A stretch of 64,000 nucleotides of DNA from Mariprofundaceae bacterium (GCA_021772895.1 JAJFLC010000004.1:41669-105668); one strand, 5' to 3'; counted from the stretch's first letter, positions 8,850-19,241 are shown. Notes: generated from the letters alone by a model not told the origin. Program-made: numbers and translations.

Positions 8850-10577
8850 CTATTTTTTACCCAAAAGTTTACGCTGGAGCTCTAAAGCCAATGCCGAAGG
8901 CATCTCATCATTTTTAATCGTCTGGGTATAACTCCGAACTGCATCACGCTCTTCATCCCGAAGTAGTTGAGTCACTGAAAGGTCCACCTGTCTACGTTTG
9001 CGATTCACATCAATCACTTTGGCTTCTACTTCATCGCCAACTTTCAGCGCATTATCTTCGCGAGGCACTTCACGTAGCGCCAGTCTTGCCTGCACACCGT
9101 CTGCAAGCTCAACCATGACTGCGCCTGCGGTCACTTCAGCAACCTTGCCTTTGACAATCCCCCCACGGCTTACACCTGTAAGGAACACTTCAAACGGATC
9201 GTTCGAAAGTTGTTTAATACCCAATGAAATACGCTGGCGATCTACATCAACACCCAGGACAACCGCTTCAACTTCCTGTGACTTCTTATATTCTTTAATC
9301 GCATCATCGCCTTTCTTTTCCCAGGAAAGGTTACCGATATGAACCAGTCCATCCAGATCCCCTGCTAAACCAACAAAGAAACCAAAATCTGTCACATTCT
9401 TGATTTTACCCGTTATTTTTGAACCCACAGGATGATCTGCAAGCCATGATTGCCATGGGTTTTCATTCACCTCTTTCAGACTCAGACGAATACGACGATC
9501 TTCAGGCTCAACGGCCAGCACGGCCACATCAACAACATCGCCTTCACTCAATACTTCTGTCGGCTTCACATCTTTACGCATCCAGCTTAATTCAGAACGG
9601 TGAATCATCCCTTCAACACCCGGCTCCAGCTCAACCACTGCACCAAAGTCCAACAGCTTGCGAACCGTCCCGGTCAAACGCATACCTGCTTCATAAGTCG
9701 AAGAAGCCGTAACCCATGGATCTTCCTGAAGCGAACGCATGGAGATTGACACCTTACCCGTTTCAGCATTTATTTTTTCAATTTCTGCTGAAACAACCTG
9801 ACCAACGGAGAGCATTTCACTTGGATGATCAATACGGCGCCATGCCATATCCGAAACATGCAGTAGTGCGTCCACACCACCGATATCGACAAATGCACCA
9901 AAATCAGTCAACCGTTTTACTTCACCTGTCACTTTATCGCCAACTGAAGCGGCCGCTAAAAATTTCGCCTGTTTTTCTTCATGCACCTTAGCCAAAGGCT
10001 GTTTACGGGATACAACAATATTTTCCGGTTTACGTGTGGCTTCCAGTATCGCGACCTGACATGTCTGACCCAGCACCTGTTCTGCAGGAATACGCGCATC
10101 AACATCCGTTTCCGAACGTGGCATAAAGGCGCTCAATCCGCCCAGGTCCATCCGAAAGCCGCCCTTTATTTCTTTCAAAACGGTGGCCTCAATGGTTTCA
10201 CCCGCGGCGATAACCGCGTCTACTTTTTCCCACAGTTCCTGACGACGGCCTTCCAGCACAGAGAGTTGAACACCGCCTCTGCCACCTGCAGAAAGCACCA
10301 TGACGTCCATTTCATCACCAACCGCAGGCAACGCTTTTCCAATCGCCGCAAACTCGGAGGCATTCACCGTGCCTTCATTTTTGCCACCCACATCCATCGT
10401 AACAACTTCCGAATCCACACTAACCACAAAGCCTTTTACATTTTGACCTTTTTTCAAGGCAGGTGTCTCTTTTAATGACGCTTCAAAAAGCTGTTTAAAG
10501 GACTCTTCTTCGGTTACAACCGGTACCGCAGCATCCAGTGCTGTCTCGTTTTCTGTAGTTATGCTCTGATCGTTCAT
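8850..10577 (-). CDS. rpsA: 30S ribosomal protein S1
   Basis: A 575-aa protein with six consecutive S1 (OB-fold) RNA-binding domains. It recruits structured or weak-ribosome-site mRNAs to the 30S subunit. Repeats of the pattern TDFGAFVDIGGVDALLHVSD and its variants mark domains 3-6, while domains 1-2 (about residues 40-180) are more divergent and bind the ribosome. The ATG is preceded only by GGAATGAAATCATA, without a strong Shine-Dalgarno, as is usual for rpsA. It lies downstream of cmk, the standard order. Confidence 0.97.
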   Translation of the reverse strand: MNDQSITTENETALDAAVPVVTEEESFKQLFEASLKETPALKKGQNVKGFVVSVDSEVVTMDVGGKNEGTVNASEFAAIGKALPAVGDEMDVMVLSAGGRGGVQLSVLEGRRQELWEKVDAVIAAGETIEATVLKEIKGGFRMDLGGLSAFMPRSETDVDARIPAEQVLGQTCQVAILEATRKPENIVVSRKQPLAKVHEEKQAKFLAAASVGDKVTGEVKRLTDFGAFVDIGGVDALLHVSDMAWRRIDHPSEMLSVGQVVSAEIEKINAETGKVSISMRSLQEDPWVTASSTYEAGMRLTGTVRKLLDFGAVVELEPGVEGMIHRSELSWMRKDVKPTEVLSEGDVVDVAVLAVEPEDRRIRLSLKEVNENPWQSWLADHPVGSKITGKIKNVTDFGFFVGLAGDLDGLVHIGNLSWEKKGDDAIKEYKKSQEVEAVVLGVDVDRQRISLGIKQLSNDPFEVFLTGVSRGGIVKGKVAEVTAGAVMVELADGVQARLALREVPREDNALKVGDEVEAKVIDVNRKRRQVDLSVTQLLRDEERDAVRSYTQTIKNDEMPSALALELQRKLLGKK

Positions 10578-10672
10578 TATGATTTCATTCCAATTTATTA
10601 GTTTTGTTCTATTTTATTCAGTTTTTTACGTTTCGGACATCTGCACACTTCCATGCATGTCAGATCATCTCT

Positions 10673-11365
10673 TTAAACTCTTTTTATCAACGCTCGCCTT
10701 TCCAGCACCGCCAGCACCCGATCAACCACCTCATCAATTCTAAGCGTTGTCGAATCAATCTGAATAGCATCTTTTGCCTTCTCAAGCGGTGAACATTCAC
10801 GCCCACTATCACGCGCATCCCGTGTTTTAAGGTCTTCCACAATCTGCTGCAAAGAAACCTCTGAGTCGCCCTGATTCAATTGTGCCCAACGCCGTCTGGC
10901 GCGTTCCCGTTGAGAAGCAGTCAGAAAAAATTTAGCCTCAGCTTCAGGCAGTACAACCGTTCCGATATCCCGGCCATCCATCACACAGCCTTGCCCCGAG
11001 AGTTTTCGCTGCAACTCAAGCAACACATGCCGTACCTGTGGCATCGCCGCTACTTTTGATGCACTCGCGCCGACATCCTCCCCACGTAACAGCGCAGTGC
11101 AATCCCTATTTTCAAAAAATATGCCCTCAGCCCGCCATTCAATATCGGAAATAACATGATGAAGCAGCTTTAACACCGCATTTTCATCCGCAATATCCGC
11201 CTGCCTTTCGGAGCTTAACCAACCCAGAAAGCGGTAAAGAAGACCCGTATCCAAAACAGGTAATGCTAGCGCTTCGCCCACCAGTTTTGCCACGGTTCCT
11301 TTTCCAGAACCTGAAGGGCCGTCAATGGCGATACGCAGTCCTGCGACGGGAGTCCAATCACTCAT
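10673..11365 (-). CDS. cmk: Cytidylate kinase
   Basis: A 230-aa nucleoside monophosphate kinase that phosphorylates CMP and dCMP. The P-loop GPSGSGKGTVAK lies near the N-terminus; the CMP-binding segment VMDGRDIGTVVLPEA and the basic lid SQRERARRRW follow. ATG at 11365 overlaps the aroA stop by 8 nt (ATGAGTGA) and gives the usual family length; a longer frame running back into aroA is ignored. Coupled translation with aroA is likely. Confidence 0.95.
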   Translation of the reverse strand: MSDWTPVAGLRIAIDGPSGSGKGTVAKLVGEALALPVLDTGLLYRFLGWLSSERQADIADENAVLKLLHHVISDIEWRAEGIFFENRDCTALLRGEDVGASASKVAAMPQVRHVLLELQRKLSGQGCVMDGRDIGTVVLPEAEAKFFLTASQRERARRRWAQLNQGDSEVSLQQIVEDLKTRDARDSGRECSPLEKAKDAIQIDSTTLRIDEVVDRVLAVLERRALIKRV

Positions 11366-12752
11366 GATTGCTTGTTCCATGCGCGTTCCCAGCACCAGCC
11401 CCGGCATCATCCTTCCAGTCTACATTCATGCCCAATTGTTTAGCCAGTGGCACAAAATCCGGGAAAGAAGTCGCAATCGCGGCTGCATTTTCAATAATAA
11501 TTTCAGCTTCAGCACACTGCGCCGCTACTGCCATCGCCATGGCAATCCGATGATCTCCCTCTGCATCAACCGTGCAACCACCTTGAAGGCGACCGCCGAC
11601 AATACGTACACCATCAGTCCGCTCTTCAATATCAGCGCCCGCAGCCATCAATGCCTTTGCCATCACAGCAATACGATCCGATTCTTTCACACGCAACTCT
11701 TCGGCTTCAGTTAATTCAAATACACCATCCGCCAGCGATGCCGCAGCAAACAGAACAGGAAACTCATCAATGGCATCCGGCACATCAGCCGGGTTTACAT
11801 GCACTCCGGCAAGTTTTTGACTGACAATATGAATATCTGCCACAGCCTCTTCACCAACCTGCCCCTCATTTTCCAGCTCAAGCTTAGCATGCATATCGAC
11901 AAGAATTCGGCTCCAGCCATGGCGTAGAGGATTCATACCAATGCGTTCCAATGTGATATCAGAGCCCTCAATCAGGGAAGCTGCAACAGCAAAAAATGTC
12001 GCTGAAGATGGGTCTGCCGGAATATGCACGGGTTGCTTCGGCGCAGTTAATTTTCCCGTTGGGTTCAGATGAATCACACCCTCATCATCCACATGCACCG
12101 GTTGCCCAAACAGCGGTAACATGCGCTCGGTATGATCCCGAGTTGGACGAGGTTCAACCACAGTTGTTTCACCCTCAGCAAACAAACCTGCAAGCAGCAC
12201 ACATGATTTCACCTGGGCACTGGCAACTTCTGAAATATGATGAATGGCTTTCAAGGGGTGACCTGTCGCGGCAGGCTGAATCGTGATCGGCAATAGATTT
12301 CCGCCATCACCACCCTCAACTTCAGCACCCATCTTACGAACCGGATCAACCACCCGTTTCATCGGGCGTTTACAAAGCGAAGCGTCACCTGTCATCGTGG
12401 TTGTGAACGATTGACCTGCCAAGACACCTGTCATCAAACGTACACAGGTACCCGAATTGCCTGCATCAAGCATGGCCTTCGGCTGTGTTAATCCATGCAG
12501 ACCAACGCCGTGAACGCGCAACGATGTTTTTTCATCATTAAGCCAATCAATCGTGACACCCATATCCACAAACATCTGTGCTGTGGCCAGATTATCTTCA
12601 CCGGGAAGAAAACCGTGAATCTCAGTCATGCCGTCAGCCAGTGATGCCAGCATCACGGCGCGATGCGACATTGATTTATCACCGGGAACAGTCACGCTGC
12701 CTTGCAGTGCGCTCTTGGCAGGGCCAGCTATTAATATTCCACCTACGTTCAT
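11358..12752 (-). CDS. aroA: 3-phosphoshikimate 1-carboxyvinyltransferase (EPSP synthase)
   Basis: A 464-aa enzyme that joins shikimate 3-phosphate and PEP in the shikimate pathway. Hallmarks are VPGDKSMSHRAVMLASL at the N-terminus, LDAGNSGTCVRLMTG and the C-terminal EGDHRIAMAMAVAA. It is slightly longer than most because of a Gly/Ala-rich tail (DDAGAGAGNAHG). It lies between tyrA and cmk in a run of aromatic amino acid genes, so flux to chorismate, Phe and Tyr is probably co-regulated. Confidence 0.97.
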   Translation of the reverse strand: MNVGGILIAGPAKSALQGSVTVPGDKSMSHRAVMLASLADGMTEIHGFLPGEDNLATAQMFVDMGVTIDWLNDEKTSLRVHGVGLHGLTQPKAMLDAGNSGTCVRLMTGVLAGQSFTTTMTGDASLCKRPMKRVVDPVRKMGAEVEGGDGGNLLPITIQPAATGHPLKAIHHISEVASAQVKSCVLLAGLFAEGETTVVEPRPTRDHTERMLPLFGQPVHVDDEGVIHLNPTGKLTAPKQPVHIPADPSSATFFAVAASLIEGSDITLERIGMNPLRHGWSRILVDMHAKLELENEGQVGEEAVADIHIVSQKLAGVHVNPADVPDAIDEFPVLFAAASLADGVFELTEAEELRVKESDRIAVMAKALMAAGADIEERTDGVRIVGGRLQGGCTVDAEGDHRIAMAMAVAAQCAEAEIIIENAAAIATSFPDFVPLAKQLGMNVDWKDDAGAGAGNAHGTSNHE

Positions 12753-12774
12753 TCAGAAAATCTCACAAACAACC

Positions 12775-13680
12775 TCACAGACTTCCACCATGTTCTTCCA
12801 GCCATGCATCCCGGGCTTTTTTAGCCGCCGAAAATGTCTCCAATAACCTTTCGCCATCGCCACTGCTGAGTGCTGTTTTCATGTCGGCCAGCTCGGTTTG
12901 CAGTGCACTAATTTTATCAACCAGTGCCGCACTGTTTGAAAGTGCAATATCCCGCCACATTTCAGGTGAAGATGAAGCAATACGTGTAAAATCACGAAAC
13001 CCACCCGCCGCAAACTGAAAAGGATCATGTGCCTCATCACCTTGCTTACGCACTGCATTGACCAGTGCAAAAGCTGCCAGATGTGGCAAGTGACTCACCG
13101 ATGCCAGAAAATCATCATGACTCGCTGCATCCATTTGGATCACACGACTACCTGTTGCCATCCACATCGCTTCAACCGCATCAATGGCTTTTTTATCAAC
13201 AACGCCACCCATATCTTTATCACCAAGGGGCGTCAAAATACAGAGCCGATCCTCAAACAGTTCAGCAAATGAAGCCTCGGCTCCGGATTGTTCTGTACCT
13301 GCAATCGGATGTGCGGGTACAAAACGGGAAAGGTCTGAAAGATAACGCCGCGCCACATCCATCGCGTGTTGCTTGGTGCTTCCCGCATCCGTAATCAGGG
13401 CATGTTCAGGTAATGATGTTGCAAGCTCTGCAAATACCTTGTCATAAGCTCCCATGGGCACGGCAATCAACACCATATCGGCATCATGCACAGCTTCAGC
13501 TATGTCGTGGGTCCAGTGATCAATAATTCCCAGTTCCCGGGCACGATCCAGGTTTTCCCGGCTTCGTCCCACACCTGTGACGCGTCCGACAAAACCAGCA
13601 TGTTTTAAGGCACGCGCAACGGATCCGCCAATCAGGCCGACACCAATCACCGCCAAATGTTTGATCGGATGTTCACTCAT
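12775..13680 (-). CDS. tyrA: Prephenate/arogenate dehydrogenase
   Basis: A 301-aa NAD(P)-dependent dehydrogenase of the tyrosine branch. The dinucleotide-binding motif GVGLIGGSVARALK is near the N-terminus. The catalytic region contains HPIAGTEQSGAEASF, and the helical C-terminal half carries SHLPHLAAFALV. The start is either ATG at 13680 or GTG at 13689; GAGGT precedes both at non-ideal distances (12 and 3 nt). Whether it prefers prephenate or arogenate cannot be read from the sequence. Confidence 0.93.
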   Translation of the reverse strand: MSEHPIKHLAVIGVGLIGGSVARALKHAGFVGRVTGVGRSRENLDRARELGIIDHWTHDIAEAVHDADMVLIAVPMGAYDKVFAELATSLPEHALITDAGSTKQHAMDVARRYLSDLSRFVPAHPIAGTEQSGAEASFAELFEDRLCILTPLGDKDMGGVVDKKAIDAVEAMWMATGSRVIQMDAASHDDFLASVSHLPHLAAFALVNAVRKQGDEAHDPFQFAAGGFRDFTRIASSSPEMWRDIALSNSAALVDKISALQTELADMKTALSSGDGERLLETFSAAKKARDAWLEEHGGSL

Positions 13681-13776
13681 GCGAGACACACTACCTCATT
13701 CGCGCAAGAGCACCCTGCCCCACGCCCGTTTTTCACCTACGATCCTATACAAATCCGCTTCTCTTCGAAACTCAAA

Positions 13777-14880
13777 TTAGAGCGCCCTTAGCACCGACTC
13801 CAAAGCTTTAAGAAGCTGTTCATTCTCTTGCTCGGAGCCTACTGAAATGCGTAAATAATCAGGCATGCCGTACGGTCCGAGTGGGCGCGGAATCATGCCC
13901 TGATCTTCAAGCATCTGCAAAATTCGAGAAGCATGCGTGTGCCGAAGCAGTACAAAATTACCAAAACTTCTACCGCCCAGGATACCCCACGCATCAAATG
14001 TCAGCTCAAGGCGATCCCGTTCCTGCTTGCAATCGGTTACCCTCGCCATCACCCATGCCCAATCATCCAATGCTGCGAGTGCTGCACGCTGAGCCAGAAA
14101 ATTCACATTGAACGGTTCACGAAAACGGTTCACCAAAGAGACAATCTCCGAATCCGCAATAGCATAACCAATCCGACAACCTGCAAGCCCATATGCCTTG
14201 GAAAAAGTCCGGCTTATCACCAGACCGGGATGATCCAGTTCATTCACCGTATCACCAAGTTCATCCGCTACAAATTCATAATAAGCTTCATCCATAATGA
14301 CCACAACATCACGGGGTAAACGATCCAGAAACTGCTGTAGTGCAATCATACCATGCAACGTACCCGTCGGATTATTCGGATTGGCAATACAAATCACCCT
14401 GGTTTGTTTGGTGATAACTGTAAGCATCGCATCCAGATCATGGGAAAGACCATCCGCTTCGGGAACAGCCACGCCCGTTGCGCCAGCAGCCTGTGTTGCG
14501 AGTGCATAAACAATAAAACCTCGCTGGCTATAGATGACTTCATCACCATGGCCTGCAAAAGTGCGAATCAGAAGCTCCAATACTTCGTTAGAACCATTAC
14601 CCAACAGGATATTCTCTATACCACAACCATGTTTCACAGCCAATGCCTGTTTCAGCTCACCGCAATCACCATCGGGATAACGATGCACTTCACCGACAGC
14701 TTTTTTAATCGCCTTAATCGCCTTTGGAGATGGCCCATAGGGGTTCTCGTTGGAAGCCAGCTTTACGGCCTCTTTCAATCCCTTTTCTGCCAGTAACATC
14801 TCAACCGGTTTACCCGGCACATAGGGATAAAGACCAGAGGTCTGTACAACGGCCCTGTCAGACCAATTTACTGTAGCCAT
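13777..14880 (-). CDS. hisC: Histidinol-phosphate aminotransferase
   Basis: A 367-aa PLP-dependent class II aminotransferase. ASNENPYGPSPKA near the N-terminus, IANPNNPTGT in the middle and the PLP-lysine segment SRTFSKAYGLAGCRIGYA are diagnostic. Located between pheA and tyrA, it may serve aromatic amino acid transamination as well as histidine synthesis, as in other bacteria with this cluster. That dual use is inference. The ATG overlaps the pheA stop by one base (TGATG), so the two are coupled. Confidence 0.93.
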   Translation of the reverse strand: MATVNWSDRAVVQTSGLYPYVPGKPVEMLLAEKGLKEAVKLASNENPYGPSPKAIKAIKKAVGEVHRYPDGDCGELKQALAVKHGCGIENILLGNGSNEVLELLIRTFAGHGDEVIYSQRGFIVYALATQAAGATGVAVPEADGLSHDLDAMLTVITKQTRVICIANPNNPTGTLHGMIALQQFLDRLPRDVVVIMDEAYYEFVADELGDTVNELDHPGLVISRTFSKAYGLAGCRIGYAIADSEIVSLVNRFREPFNVNFLAQRAALAALDDWAWVMARVTDCKQERDRLELTFDAWGILGGRSFGNFVLLRHTHASRILQMLEDQGMIPRPLGPYGMPDYLRISVGSEQENEQLLKALESVLRAL

Positions 14881-16037
14881 CAAAGTTTACGTGAAACCGG
14901 ATAGGAACCGAGAATTTTGATGAAACTTCCCGTCTTATCCCCAATTTCTTTGATTGCTGCCGCAACATCCTCATGATCGCGATGTCCCTGAATATCGACA
15001 AAAAACAGGTATTCCCAAAGTTTTTTCTTGGATGGCCGGGATTCAATGCGTGTCAGACCAATGTTTCGAGATGAGAAAGACTGAATCAGATTGTGCAACG
15101 CACCCGGTTCATCTTTGACAGACATCACCAACGCCGTTTTATCTTCACCCGAAGCAGGTGAATCATGCTGACCAATCACCAGAAAACGGGTGGTGTTATC
15201 ATGATGATCTTCAATATTTTTTTGCATCAATGGCAGCGAAGTCTGATCAACAATCGCATAGGGGCCAACCGCCGCCGCATGTTGCCAATCCAGCGAACCG
15301 TTACCGCTCTCTTTAGCTTCTTCAATCATCCTGGCAGCACGCACAGTCGAATCCACTTCCATCATGGAAGCGTTGGGAAGATGTTCCTGCAACCATTTGC
15401 GACACTGTGCCAGCGGCTGTGGATGAGAAATTACCATCTCAATTTCATCCGGTGAATCAGCATGACTGAAAAGATGGTGATGAATTGAAAGCTGAACCTC
15501 AGCACAGATATAAATCTCCCGTTCCATATCAGCAAACAGATCAAGCGTATGTGTCACCGCACCTTCAAATGCATTTTCAACCGGCACCACGCCATACGTG
15601 GCACGCCCCGATTCGACCGCATCAAAGATTGCATCAAAATTTTTGCATGCCATGTAGTTGGCAGTCGCTCCAAACTGACGGGTTGCAGCCGTATGTGTGA
15701 ACGTTCCTTCAGGCCCGAGATAAGCAATCGTCATCGGATGTTCAAGTGCCAGACAAGCACCAATCACCTCACGGAAAATACCGTGAATAGCCTCATCGGG
15801 AATTTTTGTCATATGTGAATGTTCGGCCGCATCACTGTGTCGTGCTAACAGACGGCGAATAATTTTTGCTTCACGGCTTGGCACATAAAACGGCGCATTG
15901 CCCTGATTAACTTTTCGCTCGCCTACTGTAGCTGCCAATGCCGCACGCTTATGAAGCAATGACAACATCTCATCATCAACGGCATCAATCGCCTCGCGCA
16001 GCTCATCCAGTGTCATTTGATTATCCGAATCACTCAT
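14880..16037 (-). CDS. pheA: Bifunctional chorismate mutase / prephenate dehydratase
   Basis: A 385-aa P-protein converting chorismate to prephenate and then phenylpyruvate. An AroQ-type mutase domain fills residues 8-95 (LDELREAIDAVDDEML). The dehydratase domain follows, from AYLGPEGTFTHTA, with the Thr-Arg-Phe motif NTTRFLVIG at its end. An ACT domain contains DEPGALHNLIQSFSSRN and ESRPSKKKLWEYLF, residues that bind phenylalanine for feedback inhibition in the family. It is first in the long housekeeping run. No clear Shine-Dalgarno precedes the ATG. Confidence 0.95.
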   Translation of the reverse strand: MSDSDNQMTLDELREAIDAVDDEMLSLLHKRAALAATVGERKVNQGNAPFYVPSREAKIIRRLLARHSDAAEHSHMTKIPDEAIHGIFREVIGACLALEHPMTIAYLGPEGTFTHTAATRQFGATANYMACKNFDAIFDAVESGRATYGVVPVENAFEGAVTHTLDLFADMEREIYICAEVQLSIHHHLFSHADSPDEIEMVISHPQPLAQCRKWLQEHLPNASMMEVDSTVRAARMIEEAKESGNGSLDWQHAAAVGPYAIVDQTSLPLMQKNIEDHHDNTTRFLVIGQHDSPASGEDKTALVMSVKDEPGALHNLIQSFSSRNIGLTRIESRPSKKKLWEYLFFVDIQGHRDHEDVAAAIKEIGDKTGSFIKILGSYPVSRKL

Positions 16038-16077
16038 GGCGATGCACGCTAACAGCAGGTGCTATGCCATGCTATAG

Positions 16078-16102
16078 CCCATTAAAATGGGTTTCAAAAC
16101 CC
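16078..16102 (-). promoter_or_regulatory. Two mutually exclusive small hairpins in the pheA leader
   Basis: CCCATT-AA-AATGGG (16078-16091) and GGGTTT-CA-AAACCC (16089-16102) share the three central bases, so only one can form at a time. They lie 40-65 nt upstream of pheA. There is no T-run and no Phe-rich leader peptide, so classical attenuation is not supported. A role in translation control is possible but unproven. Confidence 0.25.
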
Positions 16103-16307
16103 GGCATTTGCAGCAAAAACGGAGATAATAATAAAACTCGCAAATTATCTTGACCCAAAAGGCATTTTGAAACCTTTAACGCAGCGACTTCTTCATGATT
16201 ATAAAATACAAAGTCCATATTCAATAAATACTTTGAATTGGCAATTATATTGCTTAATGATCACTATGGAGGAGTCATCCAGACATGATAAACAGCAGGT
16301 TATGCAT

Positions 16308-18101
16308 ATGACGGGACTTAATCGAATACATCTGGTGTATGTGGTGGTCGGGATCATCATAACGTTTGTATTATCCTTGCTATACATTGGTAATCTTCAA
16401 CAAAAGGAAAACTTAAACAGATTCGCTACCATTCATTCACATTTAGAAATTGTCCATGCTGCTAATGAATTAAGCAGCTATGTTAAACGTGCAGAAGGCC
16501 ATATGCTGATGTATTTAATTCTGCATAATCAATCAGATCGTGATAAATTTTATTCCCGACATAAAAAATTAAAAGAGATACATCTGTTATTATCCAATAA
16601 ACTGGCAAGAAATAAATTTCATAGCATTGTAGATGACATTGACACTAACGCTAAAGGACTGTTATATCAGGGAAATATCTTGCTCGGAATGATTGATAAG
16701 GGCGAATCATTATCTACCAAATCAAACGAATTGATTACATTTCATAACTTTAGTTCTGAAATTAGAAGACAAGGCGTTCATTTGGTTAATCAGCTAACTA
16801 AAGAACTGGGCGTATATAATAATATAAGCGCCAATTCATCTCACAATTATATGCTTTACCTGATCGCCTTGAAAATTTTCATCATCATATTGCTACTATT
16901 TATTCTCATTCCTGCAAAAAAATTCTTTGATACTCAGGAAAAAGCAGAAAAAATGAAAAATCAGCTGCTTCAGGCGCAAAAAATGGAGGCTGTTGGCACA
17001 CTGGTGGGTGGTATTGCCCATGACTTCAATAATACACTGTCAGCTATTCAGGCGAACCTCTATTTGGCCAAATTCAAAGCATCTGAAAAAAATGTGCTGA
17101 ATGCCAAGCTTGGCAACATTGAAAAGTTAACCGCACGTGCAGCCGAGATGGTACAACAACTGCTTACCTTCGCCCGTAAAGACATGCTAAACATCCATCT
17201 GTTGCCTCTCACATCTCTTATCAGAGATGAATTTAAACTCATCAAAAACATTCTCCCTAAGAATATTGATTATAACACTGATCTGTGTGATGAAGAGCTT
17301 ATCATCCATGGTGATGCGACCCAGATACAGCAGCTATTAATAAATTTACTGAATAATGCACGTGATGCTGTTCGCCATAGCAATCAACCAAAAATTGTCT
17401 GCACACTTAAGTCATTTAATGTGAACACAGCTTTTCAGGATAAACATCCAAAAATAAAGAATAAGCGATTTGCCCACCTGATAGTTGAAGATAATGGATG
17501 TGGCATTTCAGAGAATGAACTGGCGCAAATATTTGTGCCATTTTTTACCACCAAGGCAGTAGGCGAAGGCACAGGTCTTGGCCTGGCTATGGTGTACGGA
17601 TCAATACAAACTCATCGTGGTATCATTGAGGTGGAGAGCAAAGAAGATAAAGGCACTGCATTCCATATCTACCTGCCACTGAGTAAAAACAGTGAACTAT
17701 TCGTGACTAAATCAGAAGAGTTGATCCTTCCGGGAAAAGGAGAAACCATTCTTCTTGCCGATGATGAAGAAGATATACTTGAGGCCACCAGCGAAGTCCT
17801 GAACAGTCTGGGATATAAAGTTCTATTGGCTGCAAATGGTAAGGAGATAGTCGAGCTTTTTAATATTAACGCTGATGAGGTGAGTCTGGTGATCACAGAT
17901 ATTGTGATGCCCAAAATGAGTGGTATTGATGCCGCGAAAAAAATTCGTCTGATCAACAGTGAAATCCCCATTATTTTTGCAACCGGGTATGACAAAAAGC
18001 GCCCAGCTCATTCCAGCGAAGAAATAGAGAATAGCATATCCATCTCAAAACCGTTTTCCATTGGGCAACTCAGTCAATTGATACGTAAAGCCATAGACTA
18101 A
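16308..18101 (+). CDS. Hybrid sensor histidine kinase with C-terminal receiver
   Basis: A 597-aa membrane sensor. A first membrane helix (about residues 8-28), a helical periplasmic sensor of about 150 residues and a second helix (about 180-202) precede the kinase. The phosphoacceptor His238 lies in GGIAHDFNN. The ATPase domain has the N box [18 protein letters not shown] and [13 protein letters not shown]. The receiver has LLADDEEDI and phosphorylatable Asp531 in [14 protein letters not shown] at 16308 is chosen for AGCAGG 9 nt upstream; the frame remains open further upstream without a site. No cognate regulator or output gene is adjacent, so it is an orphan. The sensed signal is unknown. 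Confidence 0.85.
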   Translation: MTGLNRIHLVYVVVGIIITFVLSLLYIGNLQQKENLNRFATIHSHLEIVHAANELSSYVKRAEGHMLMYLILHNQSDRDKFYSRHKKLKEIHLLLSNKLARNKFHSIVDDIDTNAKGLLYQGNILLGMIDKGESLSTKSNELITFHNFSSEIRRQGVHLVNQLTKELGVYNNISANSSHNYMLYLIALKIFIIILLLFILIPAKKFFDTQEKAEKMKNQLLQAQKMEAVGTLVGGIAHDFNNTLSAIQANLYLAKFKASEKNVLNAKLGNIEKLTARAAEMVQQLLTFARKDMLNIHLLPLTSLIRDEFKLIKNILPKNIDYNTDLCDEELIIHGDATQIQQLLINLLNNARDAVRHSNQPKIVCTLKSFNVNTAFQDKHPKIKNKRFAHLIVEDNGCGISENELAQIFVPFFTTKAVGEGTGLGLAMVYGSIQTHRGIIEVESKEDKGTAFHIYLPLSKNSELFVTKSEELILPGKGETILLADDEEDILEATSEVLNSLGYKVLLAANGKEIVELFNINADEVSLVITDIVMPKMSGIDAAKKIRLINSEIPIIFATGYDKKRPAHSSEEIENSISISKPFSIGQLSQLIRKAID

Positions 18102-18488
18102 AAGGCAATCGGTACACTTGAAGTTAGAAACATTCCAACTCCCTGCAAAAAAACACTTTTCTCTATTGCCATATCACCACCATCTCTAACAAAAACCCAA
18201 AAACCTGTCTTACCAATAACCACTCGTCAGGCTGGATAACAGACTGCTTACACTGATGATATTAAACATCCAGTAAAGTTTAAGTCTGATAAGTAACGTC
18301 ATACGACATGTTTCCTATCCAGCCCTTCCAGCCGATTGTAAACATACGTTCTAAACGCAATAAAAACAAACCGATAATCTAATGAGGTAACAAAGAAAAA
18401 AAATCATCCGAACCTGGCCAGGGTTTAATTGTCCTTATGCTCTTAAACACATGACAAGCTTCTCTCATTGGCCGATGTATCAGGTGTG
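18102..18488. other. Intergenic region between convergent genes, no gene seen
   Basis: This 387-bp AT-rich stretch holds no credible coding frame. Near 18415-18430 a tight palindrome around CCTGGCCAGG is followed, on the minus strand, by a run of eight T residues about 9 nt later. It could be a poor terminator for the flagellar run, but the geometry is not convincing. Confidence 0.5.
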
Positions 18489-19241
18489 CTAACCGTGCAA
18501 GCTTCCCATAGATTTAAAATTTTCCGGTAGACCACCGAGAATCTTCCCCTCAATATGTGAACGTTTCGATGATTCTTCGCTATTTTTCTGCCCTTCCAGC
18601 CATGTCAGAAACGCAGGGCGTAATTCCACAATATTCAAATCCCTGCCTGCGTAGAGTTTTAACATCCATGGTTTATCTTCCGATCCTTCCAAAGCAAAAG
18701 CGACCGGGCCAAAATGATCCAAATCAGCCCGACCATGCAACAAAAACTGATGTTCATCAGATGAAGCATTCACAACTCCCCGGGGTGAACCATCTTTTGG
18801 ATCACGCAACATCAAACGCTGAGCATCTGCACCCAACTCAGCCTGAAAGGGTATCTGACCCTGTTCAAGTTTTTGCCAGCCTGTTTCCTGTGGTAACCGC
18901 CCTGCTCTGGCAGGTTCATGCTGACCCCGTTCCTGCGGTTTGACTTTATTTGCCAACATCTCGGCCAATAAGGAAGCCGCTTTAAAATCACTTAGCAATC
19001 GAAATTGTGCTGGCATTTCCCGATTGACCAGTTGTAGCCAGACATTCCCCATCGAAGTATTGGCAGGAACTTTGACCTGCAAGCGAAAACCGCCAAGCAT
19101 CAACATCGCAGTTCCGGGTGAATCCCCGGGCGCCATACGGGCAGAAAGAATGGAGCCATTGGGCCATGCCAACTGTGTTGCTGTTGCAGATTTCTCACCT
19201 TGGGGAAGACTGAGAAGTTGAGCTCCAATAAGATTAATCAT
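18489..19241 (-). CDS. Unassigned protein at the end of the flagellar gene run
   Basis: A 250-aa soluble protein without a signal peptide or membrane helix. I do not recognise it. A first segment of about 85 residues looks beta-rich (LGGFRLQVKVPANTSMGN), a polar linker follows, then a second beta-rich part (LLHGRADLDHFGPVAFAL). This two-part shape resembles FliK-like or secretion-associated proteins only loosely. It begins 49 nt after the DUF2802-like gene and is last in the fliQ-to-fliA run, so a flagellar role is likely by context alone. Confidence 0.6.
   Translation of the reverse strand: MINLIGAQLLSLPQGEKSATATQLAWPNGSILSARMAPGDSPGTAMLMLGGFRLQVKVPANTSMGNVWLQLVNREMPAQFRLLSDFKAASLLAEMLANKVKPQERGQHEPARAGRLPQETGWQKLEQGQIPFQAELGADAQRLMLRDPKDGSPRGVVNASSDEHQFLLHGRADLDHFGPVAFALEGSEDKPWMLKLYAGRDLNIVELRPAFLTWLEGQKNSEESSKRSHIEGKILGGLPENFKSMGSLHG

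Noticed and set aside
9981..10475. A 164-codon plus-strand open frame inside rpsA
   Set aside because: Antisense shadow of ribosomal protein S1 with unusual His/Phe/Arg-rich composition and no family match.
16285..16311. An 8-codon frame after GGAGGAG ahead of the orphan histidine kinase
   Set aside because: It could be a small upstream frame, since GGAGGAG is 11 nt before its ATG, but it is too short to support as a gene; the site may also serve the kinase start.
18391..18435. Palindrome CCTGGCCAGG with a T-run as terminator of the flagellar run
   Set aside because: The palindrome has no loop and the T-run begins about 9 nt away, so rho-independent termination is not well supported.
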